64,000 bases of DNA from Novipirellula herctigrandis (GTDB lineage: Bacteria > Planctomycetota > Planctomycetia > Pirellulales > Pirellulaceae). The stretch is from positions 124,238 to 188,237 of the forward strand of contig SJPJ01000001.1 in NCBI GenBank assembly GCA_007859835.1, in the 5' to 3' direction. Both the position numbers and the translations under genes were made by a program. Positions 52,206 to 61,353 of this stretch are shown here, one piece after another. Numbering within the stretch: the first letter of the stretch is position 1; every line of letters begins with the position of its first letter. A model generated the notes under the pieces. It was not told the DNA's origin. It made no database searches and saw only the letters and a list, made by a program, of their open reading frames with translations.

Positions 52206-54152
52206 ATGAAGCAAGTTATCCGAGTCGTCGTTATGAAGTACATCATTCTTTTCGTTCTCACAGCGGGATTCTTCGCAACTACCATCCTTGCCCAAGAAGC
52301 GGGGTCCACTGCGAAGATCGATGGGTATCACGAGTTCAATTACGGCCAGGTTGCCGAAGATGCTGAGCAATGGACTCAGGCGATCCGCGTCATGCAGCCC
52401 GCGCTTCGTTCCGAGGTTCGTGGTGACGTGACAGTGAAGTTTCAGGCATCCGGTATGCCCCATGCAAACGCTCTTTGCTGGCACCAAGCGGAATCACTTG
52501 ATCGTTGGGGCGAAGATTCCAATTTGATTCCTGGGGGAATCGTGTTGGACGCCAATGGCAATGGAACGTTTGTCTTCCCGGCTGATGAATTTCCGCATGG
52601 TCCGGTGAATGTCCGCATCTACGCTCACAACGGCAACGACAAAAAGGATATTTTTGAACTGCAGTTGTTCAATTTAGGCGGTGTGAAATGGAATGAAGGC
52701 ATCCCCGCAACGGATCCTCCGGCGACCAAAGGGATGCGTCTGATTTATGCCGACGATTTTGACGGTCCAAACTCGATCTCCAATGATGGGCGTGATGCGA
52801 AATACAACGCTCATAAACCGGGCGGTGGAGACTTCAGCGGATGGCAATTTTCGAACGTGCTTGGCGACGGTAAGCCGTTTGACCAGAAAGACACGTGGCT
52901 GAGAATTGCCGCACGGAAAGATGATGAATCGCCCAACGGACGCAGCGGAATTATCGCGTCGGTCAATCGCGACTTTGAAGGCGTCTGGGCGAAAGCGCCG
53001 TGCTACATGGAGTGTCGTTTCACGGCACAATCCGCAATCGGAACATGGCCGGCATTCTGGACTTTGGCCCTCGGCGATGAAGGGACCGACGAACTTGATA
53101 TCATCGAAGCATATGGCGGCAAAGGCACGGGAAATCCAAACCATGGCGGCTATTCGATTGTGTCTCACTTTTGGGAACAGAAGAACGCGGACGGTACGGA
53201 CAAGAAGGCCTTTTCGACACGGGTGCCGATTATGGAACTCGGCGGTAAGTCTTATTGGTCGTCAACGTTTCATACTTATGGGGTCTATATTGGATTGGAG
53301 GAGACGGTCTATTACTTCGATGACATCGAGGTGTTGCGTCATCCGTCCGGAACCGTCTCGATCCACTATCCGCATTTCTTCATGGTCAACTACGCGATTG
53401 GCGGGATTAGTGGTTGGCCGATCGACTTGGAACGTTACAGCAACGGCACCGACATGTGGGTCGACTTTGTCCGCGTTTATGCCGAACAACCTGTCATCGA
53501 AGGTTACACGCCCAACCTTGGCCCGATTCCACGGATCAAAACGGCAGCTGTCGGCTTGAACTTTTCAGTCAAGGATGAAGCGTCGACTCAACTTTCGCCA
53601 AACCAAGCTGCCGGCGCGGCGGGCGTGGCACAAGGCAACTGGAATAACCTGGTAGGGCCAAGCGGGCAGATGACACAAGGCATGGATGACAAAGGAAACA
53701 CGGTTGATGGTTTGACGGTCAAATGGTCCGTGCCCAGCGAGGAACATGCGTGGCGATCGAAGCTAGGCAGAGACTGGGGCTTCGAACATGCTAACCTGAA
53801 ACTGCAAAGCGGCTATATCCAACTCGGTGGTGAGCTTTCTGTCGCGGACGTGCCTTACAAGAAGTATGACGTGCATGTTTATCTGGCGGCTGATGACAAC
53901 CAAGGCTCGGGCAGCGTAACGATTTCTTCACCCGACGGCGGTGTTGTCGCAAACAAGACCTATTACTATTGGAAACGTTGGCTTGACGGGATATTCGTCG
54001 AATCCGACGCCACGAGTTTGGACGAAGTGAAACCTTCGAATTGCGTCGTTTTTCGCGGCATCACGGCCAAGCAATTTAAAATCGAATGGACCGGAAACTT
54101 GAAGCAGGGTTGGACCGGCGTGTCAGGTATCCAAATCGTCGCCCAACCTTGA
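52206..54152 (+). CDS. Secreted GH16 glycoside hydrolase with accessory domains
   Basis: A 648-residue secreted enzyme with a signal (MKYIILFVLTAGFFATTILAQ from the ATG at 52233; the ATG at 52206 is also possible and neither has a strong ribosome binding site). An N-terminal beta domain (about 30-165) is followed by a GH16 jelly roll (about 175-430) with the catalytic signature DELDIIEAYGG (about 295-304), where the two Glu residues are nucleophile and acid/base, plus SFHTYGVY-like STFHTYGVYIG and YFDDIEVL. A C-terminal beta domain (about 455-645; GLNFSVKDEASTQLSPNQAAGAAGVAQGNWNN) is of a kind common in planctomycete secreted proteins. GH16 enzymes cut beta-glucans, agar, carrageenan or related galactans; the substrate is open. 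Confidence 0.92.
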   Translation: MKQVIRVVVMKYIILFVLTAGFFATTILAQEAGSTAKIDGYHEFNYGQVAEDAEQWTQAIRVMQPALRSEVRGDVTVKFQASGMPHANALCWHQAESLDRWGEDSNLIPGGIVLDANGNGTFVFPADEFPHGPVNVRIYAHNGNDKKDIFELQLFNLGGVKWNEGIPATDPPATKGMRLIYADDFDGPNSISNDGRDAKYNAHKPGGGDFSGWQFSNVLGDGKPFDQKDTWLRIAARKDDESPNGRSGIIASVNRDFEGVWAKAPCYMECRFTAQSAIGTWPAFWTLALGDEGTDELDIIEAYGGKGTGNPNHGGYSIVSHFWEQKNADGTDKKAFSTRVPIMELGGKSYWSSTFHTYGVYIGLEETVYYFDDIEVLRHPSGTVSIHYPHFFMVNYAIGGISGWPIDLERYSNGTDMWVDFVRVYAEQPVIEGYTPNLGPIPRIKTAAVGLNFSVKDEASTQLSPNQAAGAAGVAQGNWNNLVGPSGQMTQGMDDKGNTVDGLTVKWSVPSEEHAWRSKLGRDWGFEHANLKLQSGYIQLGGELSVADVPYKKYDVHVYLAADDNQGSGSVTISSPDGGVVANKTYYYWKRWLDGIFVESDATSLDEVKPSNCVVFRGITAKQFKIEWTGNLKQGWTGVSGIQIVAQP

Positions 54153-54229
54153 ACAACGCACATGAACTGGAACTCAGAGAACAACTCGGACTTAGAGAAC
54201 GGCGCGATCGTCGACAAAGAAGTACCGGC

Positions 54230-54261
54230 CAGCGTGTTCCATTGACAGCGTGTTCCATTAA
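54230..54261. repeat. 16-bp x 2 tandem repeat
   Basis: cagcgtgttccattga followed by a copy with one change (cagcgtgttccattaa), in the gap between the GH16 and oxidoreductase genes. Confidence 0.8.
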
Positions 54262-54407
54262 CTATGTGTGTGAACGAGAAGATGGTCGGCGTCAGTGGGC
54301 GGGCTTCGCACGGGCGTGATTTGTTAGAACGTCTTTGCTGGGTCGGCAACCGAGACGTAGGCGAGAACGAGGACTCCAAAAACATAATTCAACGAGAGGA
54401 GCCAGAC

Positions 54408-55703
54408 GTGTCGAATGGGCTAACACGAAGACGATTCTTGAAGGGCACGGCCAGTTCGCTGATCGCGGCGCCGTATGTTGTACCGGCATCGGCACTGGGA
54501 AGAGATGGTGCCACAGCGCCCAGCGAGCGCATCTGCATGGGGTTCGTCGGTTTGGGTGGACAAGGCGGCGGCCACTTGTTCGGTGGCGCCTGGACCTATC
54601 TGCCCGGTGGCTACTTGGGACGCGATGATGTCCAGGTGTTGGGCGTTTGCGACGTTCAAAGGAAACGGGCTGATGACGCAGCCACACGCGTACAACGGCA
54701 CTATGCTGATCGATCCGGACGTGGGAATTATCGTGGTTGCCGACCCTACGATGACATTCGAGAATTGGTGGCTGACCCAAGCATCGACGCGGTGCTGATT
54801 GCTGCGGCCTATCATGCCGCCACGACAAACACACTGATCGCGTTGCGAGCCGGCAAAGACGTCTATTGTGAAAAGCCCACTAGCGTCACGATTCGCACCG
54901 GGCGTGCGGTGGCCGATACGGCTGCTGCTTTCGGACGCGTGTTTCAGGCCGGAACGCAGCAACGATCGGAGTACGATGGCCGCTTCCGCCGCGCCGTGGA
55001 ATTGGTTCGCGGCGGTCACATCGGTCAGCTGCAGCGAATCTACTCTTACCAAGTTGGTGGCGGACTGACCCCGCCTGCATCAACTGATCGCGGCGGAGCG
55101 ATTCCCGTGGACGTGAACTGGGAAGCTTACGTCAACTGTTTGCCATGGTTCAACTACGACGGTCATACTGGTGCCCATCGCTTCGGCTGGGGCGACATCA
55201 ATTGGGGGCAACATCATTACGACATCGTCCAATGGGGCGCGGATGCGGATGAAACAGGGCCGCTAGAGATCCGGTTGGAGGATGGCAAGCCCGTCTTCCG
55301 CTACGCCAATGGCGTCGAGATTATCGGTGGCCCGCTGCCCGGCAAGGGTTGGGACGAAGGTGGTGCAACCTTTGTCGGTACCGAAGGTTCGGTCACGGTG
55401 CATCGCAACGTCTTGGTTTCCGATCCGCCGGAACTACTGCGTGAGACGCCGATACCAAACGACTCAGGCGTATACTACTCCAACAGTCACTCGGGCAATT
55501 TCCTTGAGTGCGTGCGCACTCGGCAACCAACCATTTGCAACGCAGAAAGCACTCACCGGGCGGCCAGCCTGCTGCTGTTGGGCGGGATCGCCATGAAAAT
55601 GGGCCGGACGTTGAGGTGGGACCCCGTCAAGGAGGAATTCCCAGACGCGGCCGACGCTAACCGGCTGCTGACGATGGCATCCCGCGAACCTTGGAATGAT
55701 TAA
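54408..55703 (+). CDS. Tat-exported Gfo/Idh/MocA family oxidoreductase
   Basis: A 431-residue protein. I chose the GTG at 54408 (VSNGLTRRRFLKG) because AGAGGAG lies 8 bp upstream and it puts a twin-arginine signal, LTRRRFLKGTASSLIAAPYVVPASALG, at the N-terminus; the open frame extends to 54264. The NAD(P)-binding fold starts at about 43 (CMGFVGLGGQGGGH). VCDVQRKRADDAATRV, ADPSIDAVLIAAAYHAATTNTLIALRAGKDVYCEKPTSVTIRTGRAV and QAGTQQRSEYDGRFRRAVELVRGGHIG are the standard motifs; EKP supplies the usual catalytic lysine. GWGDINWGQHHYDIVQWG is the C-terminal signature of the planctomycete Tat-type group. Export would imply work on sugars outside the cytoplasm, with the cofactor carried along. Confidence 0.92.
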   Translation: MSNGLTRRRFLKGTASSLIAAPYVVPASALGRDGATAPSERICMGFVGLGGQGGGHLFGGAWTYLPGGYLGRDDVQVLGVCDVQRKRADDAATRVQRHYADRSGRGNYRGCRPYDDIRELVADPSIDAVLIAAAYHAATTNTLIALRAGKDVYCEKPTSVTIRTGRAVADTAAAFGRVFQAGTQQRSEYDGRFRRAVELVRGGHIGQLQRIYSYQVGGGLTPPASTDRGGAIPVDVNWEAYVNCLPWFNYDGHTGAHRFGWGDINWGQHHYDIVQWGADADETGPLEIRLEDGKPVFRYANGVEIIGGPLPGKGWDEGGATFVGTEGSVTVHRNVLVSDPPELLRETPIPNDSGVYYSNSHSGNFLECVRTRQPTICNAESTHRAASLLLLGGIAMKMGRTLRWDPVKEEFPDAADANRLLTMASREPWND

Positions 55704-55768
55704 AGGTTGTGTAGTAGTGGAATGTAACACGAGTTGTGATGCGGAGCCGATTACTGGAAAAGTGTCCC

Positions 55769-57739
55769 ATGCGAGATGCAAATTTAATGACCTTCATGAA
55801 ACGAAACCTATGGGTGATTGCCGTACTCAGTGTTAGTTGCATTACGAGTGGCCCCGTATTAAGCCAGTCGAACGAAGATATTTTGCTCAGCGTGCTGGCT
55901 TCGGATGCCTCGGTCGCAGACAAATGTAATGCGTGTCGCGAGTTGCAGGCTGTGGGTACGGAAAAGGCGATTCCCGCCTTGGCGGAGCTTTTAACGGAAC
56001 CAAGCGTTTCGCATACGGCACGAATGGCGTTGGAAGTGATGCCCTATCCTCAGGCTAGCGCCGCGTTACGAGAGGCAGTAAGCAAGACCAGCGGTTTGAC
56101 GAAATCTGGCATCATCGCCAGCTTGGGGGAACGTCGCGACGCCGAAGCCGTGACGCTTTTCGCTGAATCGATGAAGGACGATGGCCCGCATGTGCGAGTT
56201 GCAACTGCCATAGCACTCGGAAAAATCGGGACCACGGAAGCCGCTGAGTTATTGGCCGCTGGGCATGCCAAGTCGAAGGTTGATAACACGACGGATATCA
56301 GCCAAGCGTTGGTAATCTGCGCCGATCGATTGTTCGCCGCGGGCAATCGAGCGAAAGCTTTGGCGATCTACACGAAACTGTCGCAGCCGAACCAACCCCA
56401 AGCCGTTCGGATAGGGGCCTTGCGTGGTCGACTGCAGTCCGCCAATTCAGGACTCGCGATGGCGATCGAACAGGCAATGGTCGATGACGATTTGTTGGTT
56501 CGACAAGCGGCTGCCAGCCAGTTGCCGAGTCTGTCGATTCAGGCATTTCGTGATTTCGCAAACAAAATGCAGACGAATTGGTCGCGTCTTCCGGCCGAGG
56601 GACAAGTGGCGATGATGGCGGCGATTCGTACTCGACAGGACAAATCGTTGGCGTCTATCGCCTTACAAGCCGCCAGCGACAAGGACTTGGCGGTGCAAGT
56701 CGCTGCAATCCGAGCATTGGGAATTGTCGGCGATGCATCCGCGTTGCCATTGCTAATCCAATCCGCGATACAGGACGATGAGGTTGGCAAAGCGGCACGT
56801 CATAGCCTTGAACTTATCAGTGATCCCAAGCTCGATCAGCAGATCGCGTCTATCCTTCGTGCAGAAGATGTCGCGGAACGCCGCGCTACTTGGATCGAAG
56901 TCGTCGAGGCAAGACGCCCGTTGGGAGCCGTATCGCTATTGCTGCAAGAGGCATCCGGAAGTCATCCGCGGGTTCGCCGTCGCGCGATGGCTGCGTTGGC
57001 AAATTTGGCAGGACCGAATGACATTGCCGCCATGACCTCTGCCGTATTGCATGCTGAGAAAGGCTCCGAACGAGATAGTGCGGAGAAAGCCGTGATGCTT
57101 GTTTGTCAGCAGATAAATGAATCGGATAGACGAGCGGATTTGATTATCCAAGTTCTCCAAAGTTCAAGTCCCAAAGACCAAGTTGCGCTGTTGCCAATGT
57201 TGGGTCGCGTGGGGGGAAGCAAAGCGAAACAGGAAATTGAGGCTGCGCTTAGATCAAGAGAATCAGCACGATACGACTCCGCAGTGCGAGCGATCTGTAA
57301 TTGGCCGGATGCGTCGGTAGCGGAGCAATTGTTGGCTCTTTCTGAGAACGCGGAGTCGTCGGCACATCGACTTTCCGCTTTGCGTGCCTTCATTCGCGTC
57401 ATTGCACTTCCGAGTGATTTGCCAAATACCCAAAAACTGAATTTGCTTGAGCAGGCGATGGGACGGTCGGTCCGTGACGAAGAACGCAACTTGGTCTTGC
57501 AGCGTGTCTCGGCAGTACGGACCGTCGAGGCGTTGCGTTTTCTGTTGCCCTACTTGGACCAGCCATCGCTTGCGCAAACCGCCGGCGCGTCGATCACAGA
57601 ATTGGGGCGGCACAAAGATCTCCGAAATCCAAACCAAGTCGAGTTCATCCCGGCGCTGGAAAAGGTCCTAAAGACCAATCAAAACCAGGGAACTCTTGAG
57701 AATGCGAGGCGGTACATCCAGGCCGCTCATGAAGGCTGA
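55769..57739 (+). CDS. Secreted HEAT-repeat protein
   Basis: About 656 residues from the ATG at 55769 (GGAAAAG upstream); other starts between 55736 and 55796 are possible. A signal (MKRNLWVIAVLSVSCITSGPVLSQ) precedes a long alpha-solenoid of HEAT-like repeats: VRVATAIALGKIGTTEAAELLAAG, LAVQVAAIRALGIVGDASALPLLIQSA, PRVRRRAMAALANLAGPNDIAAM, ARYDSAVRAICNWPDASVAEQLL and others, covering nearly the whole chain. No enzyme domain is present; in planctomycetes such repeats often sit in proteins of secreted sugar-degradation loci with cytochrome or GH domains, but here they stand alone. It follows the Tat oxidoreductase by 65 bp and may share its operon; a scaffold role is inferred. Confidence 0.85.
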   Translation: MRDANLMTFMKRNLWVIAVLSVSCITSGPVLSQSNEDILLSVLASDASVADKCNACRELQAVGTEKAIPALAELLTEPSVSHTARMALEVMPYPQASAALREAVSKTSGLTKSGIIASLGERRDAEAVTLFAESMKDDGPHVRVATAIALGKIGTTEAAELLAAGHAKSKVDNTTDISQALVICADRLFAAGNRAKALAIYTKLSQPNQPQAVRIGALRGRLQSANSGLAMAIEQAMVDDDLLVRQAAASQLPSLSIQAFRDFANKMQTNWSRLPAEGQVAMMAAIRTRQDKSLASIALQAASDKDLAVQVAAIRALGIVGDASALPLLIQSAIQDDEVGKAARHSLELISDPKLDQQIASILRAEDVAERRATWIEVVEARRPLGAVSLLLQEASGSHPRVRRRAMAALANLAGPNDIAAMTSAVLHAEKGSERDSAEKAVMLVCQQINESDRRADLIIQVLQSSSPKDQVALLPMLGRVGGSKAKQEIEAALRSRESARYDSAVRAICNWPDASVAEQLLALSENAESSAHRLSALRAFIRVIALPSDLPNTQKLNLLEQAMGRSVRDEERNLVLQRVSAVRTVEALRFLLPYLDQPSLAQTAGASITELGRHKDLRNPNQVEFIPALEKVLKTNQNQGTLENARRYIQAAHEG

Positions 57740-57767
57740 TCACTTTGCGGCGTTCCCAAACGCCCAC

Positions 57768-58985
57768 TCATTTGATGCCAGGGTTTTCGTACCATACAAC
57801 ACCAAGTGATTGACGCTCTTCGCAAGTCATCACGTCCAAATCGCCGTCACCATCGAGATCGATCAACTCCATGCGGTCGAACTTGCACTCATTCGTGGGG
57901 TCGACCACTTGCCAATCTTTTCCGGATTGTTTGAGCCACATGCCAGGCTGTTTTGTGTTGGCAGAATCGGCGTGCGTGTTTGCCGTGAAAATAATTGTAT
58001 CCGGCGTCAACAATCGAATTGCTTTGCCAAAAGGAACGTCGGCTGGATTGGCATGTGATGTCGCATCCCATTTGTCGTACCCACTCTTCTTAAAATCAAA
58101 GAACTTCTTCTGACGAGTTGTGACAAGGACTCGATCGGGAGCCGCGTCAATGAAAAGTGGGTCCGTACCAGTTGCCCCGATCGTGTGTTCAGTCCAACTA
58201 GCGGTTTCAGGATTCTCGTCGGGTTGTTCCAACCATGCTACACATCGATGTTTTGAGGTGCGATCGCTGAATACGATGTCATTGTCGCTGTCATCGTCCA
58301 TGTCCATCGTTTGAATGGACATGATCCAGCCGCAAGCTCGCAGTGTACGGGGCTGCCAGTCTTCGATTTGGTCCGAATGTTGAGTTGGTGGAAACAAGAT
58401 GGTCAGTGTCGCGTTTGAATTCTTCGAACCAAAAACAAGTGCAGACTTGCCACCGCGCAGCAGAACGGTTGAAGCGAACATCCACTGCTGGCCATCAAGA
58501 ATGGATAGCGGGGACGTTTTCCAGTTCGATTGTTTAAGCAATTCCTGTTTCGAAACGCTGCTTCCGTCGAAGCGATGAACCAGTACCTGTTTCAGCCTAC
58601 CTTCATGGCAACTGATTACGTCCAATTGGCCATCACCGTCAACGTCGAAGGGCAGTGCATCTTCAGGGGATTTTCCTATCCCAACCGTCACGGACGGCCA
58701 TGGTTTGGTTGCGGTCGTGACGCCCGGGTTGAGGTAAAGTCGAACGACGCCGGATTCTTCCCATCCTGTCACGACGTCTTGCAGTCCATCCCCATCGAAA
58801 TCACCAAGTTTTACACCGTCGGCGCCTTGGAGAGTATTGTCAATCGCGTGTCGCTTCCACGGTTCTTCCGCCTTCGCTGTCGACACGAGAGTCGCTTGAA
58901 TTGTGGCTAGCAATCCGATGATCAACAGGAAGCAGATGCAACTTCTTTTTCGGCCCGTCATTCGTAGCACGCTCGCAATCGCCAT
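57768..58985 (-). CDS. Secreted FG-GAP/VCBS repeat protein
   Basis: A 405-residue protein with a signal (RKRSCICFLLIIGLLATIQATLVSTAKA). It has several calcium-binding FG-GAP loops: VKLGDFDGDGLQDVVTGWEE, PFDVDGDGQLDVISCHEG, TMDMDDDSDNDIVFSD and LIDLDGDGDLDVMTCEE. Together they form a likely seven-bladed propeller of the integrin-alpha type. Typical planctomycete versions read as a repeated 'W-x-x-H-x-I...D-x-D-G-D-x-D' pattern; this fits. No catalytic residues are known for the family; it may bind extracellular ligands. Convergent with the HEAT-repeat gene, with only 28 bp between stops. No clear terminator hairpin separates them. Confidence 0.88.
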   Translation of the reverse strand: MAIASVLRMTGRKRSCICFLLIIGLLATIQATLVSTAKAEEPWKRHAIDNTLQGADGVKLGDFDGDGLQDVVTGWEESGVVRLYLNPGVTTATKPWPSVTVGIGKSPEDALPFDVDGDGQLDVISCHEGRLKQVLVHRFDGSSVSKQELLKQSNWKTSPLSILDGQQWMFASTVLLRGGKSALVFGSKNSNATLTILFPPTQHSDQIEDWQPRTLRACGWIMSIQTMDMDDDSDNDIVFSDRTSKHRCVAWLEQPDENPETASWTEHTIGATGTDPLFIDAAPDRVLVTTRQKKFFDFKKSGYDKWDATSHANPADVPFGKAIRLLTPDTIIFTANTHADSANTKQPGMWLKQSGKDWQVVDPTNECKFDRMELIDLDGDGDLDVMTCEERQSLGVVWYENPGIK

Positions 58986-59357
58986 GATTCAACACTCCCC
59001 CCCAAATTCTGCTTTTAAGATTACGAAGTTCGGTGGCCGGCTAGTATACACCGATTTGACAGCGGTCGACCAATCTACGCCGGATCGCATTGATAACGAA
59101 GCGGAAGTCCGCTCGCCATTAGGTGAGCCACCATCAGTCGCATCGATCTGGATTAGATGCTCGTGGGCAGGCGAGACAGTGACAAGCCAACATTGACCGT
59201 CGATATCCAGTATTATGATTCACTAGTTTGTCACTTCAGGCATACGTGAGATGTTCCGTTGCAATCATGGCTCAGGTAGAAAGGCATTGTTCCACCGATG
59301 CGCTGACTACGCATCACATCCGTCATACGAACCAGCGAACCACGATTGGAGTAATCC
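58986..59357. other. Intergenic region
   Basis: About 370 bp between divergent FG-GAP and sulfatase genes, presumably with both promoters. Only the sulfatase ribosome binding site (TTGGAG at about 59346) is clear. Confidence 0.5.
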
Positions 59358-60908
59358 ATGATTCGAAGTGCGGCCCTCTGCTACATCCTGGCGACGAGCG
59401 GCTTGATCGGGTTCAGTTTTTGGGCTGTTCCCACCCACGGTGCGACTCCCGACGAGAAAACGTCTCAGGCAAAACCTGCAACTCACGGCCAGCACCAGTC
59501 GCCCGACGTCCGACCTCCTAATTTTGTCGTAATCTTCGCTGACGATCTCGGCTATCAGGACCTTGGGTGCTTCGGCGCGAAGGCAATCGCTACGCCGCGG
59601 ATCGACGCAATGGCTCGCGAAGGCGTGCGTTTTACCGATTTTTATGCTCAACCGATTTGCGGTCCCTCGCGAGCCGCAATCATGACTGGCTGTTACCCGC
59701 TGCGGGTCGCCGAACGCGGCAATATCAAGAACGTCCATCCCGTGCTCCACGACGGCGAAATGACGATCGCCGAGGTACTCGGCCAAGCTGGATATGCCTG
59801 CGGCTGTTTCGGAAAATGGGACTTGGCCGGTCACTCGCAGACGCAATTTCACGCCGATCTGCTGCCGACTCGCCAAGGATTCGACTTTTTCTTTGGGACG
59901 CCCAGCAGCAACGATCGCACGGTGGACCTGTATCGCAACGACGAACGGATTCAGACCAATGCCAAAATGTCAACGCTGACACAGCGATACACGGACGAAG
60001 CGATCGCGTTCATGGAGCGGCACCGCGATGAGCCGTTCTTCGTCTATCTGCCGCACACCATGCCTCACACGCGACTGGCCGCCTCGGAGCCATTTCGGGG
60101 CAAAAGCAAACGTGGTTTGTACGGCGATGTGGTTGAAGAGCTTGATTTCAATGTTGGTCGCATACTGGACGCGGTCGGATCGATGGGCTTGGAGATGAGC
60201 ACATATGTGCTTTTCATCAGCGACAACGGACCGTGGCTGATCAAAAACAAAAACCATGCCAACGGGCACTTGCCCAGCGACCATGGCGGGTCGGCGGCGA
60301 CACTTCGTAGCGGAAAGGTCTCCAGTTTCGAAGGTGGCGTGCGCGTGCCTGCGGTGCTGTGGGGACCAGGCCGCGTACCGGGCGGACTGACCTGCGGCAA
60401 GCTGGCCAGCACGCTCGATCTACTGCCCACGTTCGCCGCGCTCTCAGCTGCCGAAATGCCCAAGGATCGAGTGGTCGACGGTACCGACATCGGGCATTTG
60501 TTCCACGGAGAGTTCGAAAAGGCCGATCCAAACAAAACGTTTTTCTACTATCTCCGCGTACAACTACAGGCTGTGCGTCAAGGGAAATGGAAACTACACC
60601 TGCCGCGTGACGAGCAACCGATCGGCGTTGCCCCATTCAGCCGTAACAGTCACATCGCGCCGGATGATCGTGTAGGTTTCGCCGAGCCATTTCTGGTGGA
60701 CTTAGACAACGATCTTGGCGAAACGACGAACGTCTCGGACCAACATCCCGAAGTCGTTCAACGATTACTGTCGCTTGCCGAGCAGATGCGGCTCGACCTC
60801 GGCGATTACAACCAAGTTGGAAACAACATGCGGTTCTTTGATCCAATCGATCCGCGACCAACAACGCCACCTGTCCCACAGACGAAAAAGTCCAAAGCGA
60901 AACGTTGA
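59358..60908 (+). CDS. Sulfatase (arylsulfatase A-like)
   Basis: A 516-residue secreted sulfatase. The ATG at 59358 has GGAG 7 bp upstream and leads into the signal MIRSAALCYILATSGLIGFSFW. Metal-binding VVIFADDLGYQDLGCFGAK is followed by active-site PICGPSRAAIMTGCYP with Cys101 (CxPSR), GKWDLAGH, DEPFFVYLPHTMPHT, LFISDNGPWLIKNKNHAN and SSFEGGVRVPAVLWGPG. Every core sulfatase residue is present. The FISDNGPW and GSAATLRSGK motifs point to the arylsulfatase A / N-acetylgalactosamine-6-sulfatase group, so a galactose or GalNAc 6-sulfate is a reasonable guess. The end is lysine- and proline-rich (PVPQTKKSKAKR). Neighbours: FG-GAP protein (divergent) and esterase (convergent). Confidence 0.94.
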   Translation: MIRSAALCYILATSGLIGFSFWAVPTHGATPDEKTSQAKPATHGQHQSPDVRPPNFVVIFADDLGYQDLGCFGAKAIATPRIDAMAREGVRFTDFYAQPICGPSRAAIMTGCYPLRVAERGNIKNVHPVLHDGEMTIAEVLGQAGYACGCFGKWDLAGHSQTQFHADLLPTRQGFDFFFGTPSSNDRTVDLYRNDERIQTNAKMSTLTQRYTDEAIAFMERHRDEPFFVYLPHTMPHTRLAASEPFRGKSKRGLYGDVVEELDFNVGRILDAVGSMGLEMSTYVLFISDNGPWLIKNKNHANGHLPSDHGGSAATLRSGKVSSFEGGVRVPAVLWGPGRVPGGLTCGKLASTLDLLPTFAALSAAEMPKDRVVDGTDIGHLFHGEFEKADPNKTFFYYLRVQLQAVRQGKWKLHLPRDEQPIGVAPFSRNSHIAPDDRVGFAEPFLVDLDNDLGETTNVSDQHPEVVQRLLSLAEQMRLDLGDYNQVGNNMRFFDPIDPRPTTPPVPQTKKSKAKR

Positions 60909-61353
60909 TAGACGTAATCAATATGCATTCAAACAGGTCGCATCACGATGAAACGGTGTGGATTTGACAAGCTTGCACGGAAGAAACCGCGGATGAAAAC
61001 GGGACGGTGGTTGAAACGCTAAAGCAACCGCCGAACGGTTATCCTCCTCAGGGAAGCCCCTCGATTTTCGGCTTCGCCGCGACTTTCGAAACATGCAAGG
61101 CAGTCGCAAGTCGGGTTGGACATCGCACAAGACGATCCGCATGCCCTCACTAAGAAATAAGACTTGGCCAAGATTCGGATGTCCGCTTGCACGGCAATAT
61201 CAGCCAGCACTCATGGTGGTCGATGGCGCTTAGAATGATTCCTAGCGGTCACGGTTGGGCGTTTGCTTCGGCGACGGACGAACGCCGCACTGAAAAGTAG
61301 AAGCCGTCACGAAGTTTGCCAATTATCACGAGCGGATTCATGCGAATATCGCG
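60909..61353. other. Gene-free region
   Basis: About 445 bp between the convergent sulfatase and esterase genes. No terminator, RNA or supported coding frame was seen. Confidence 0.5.
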
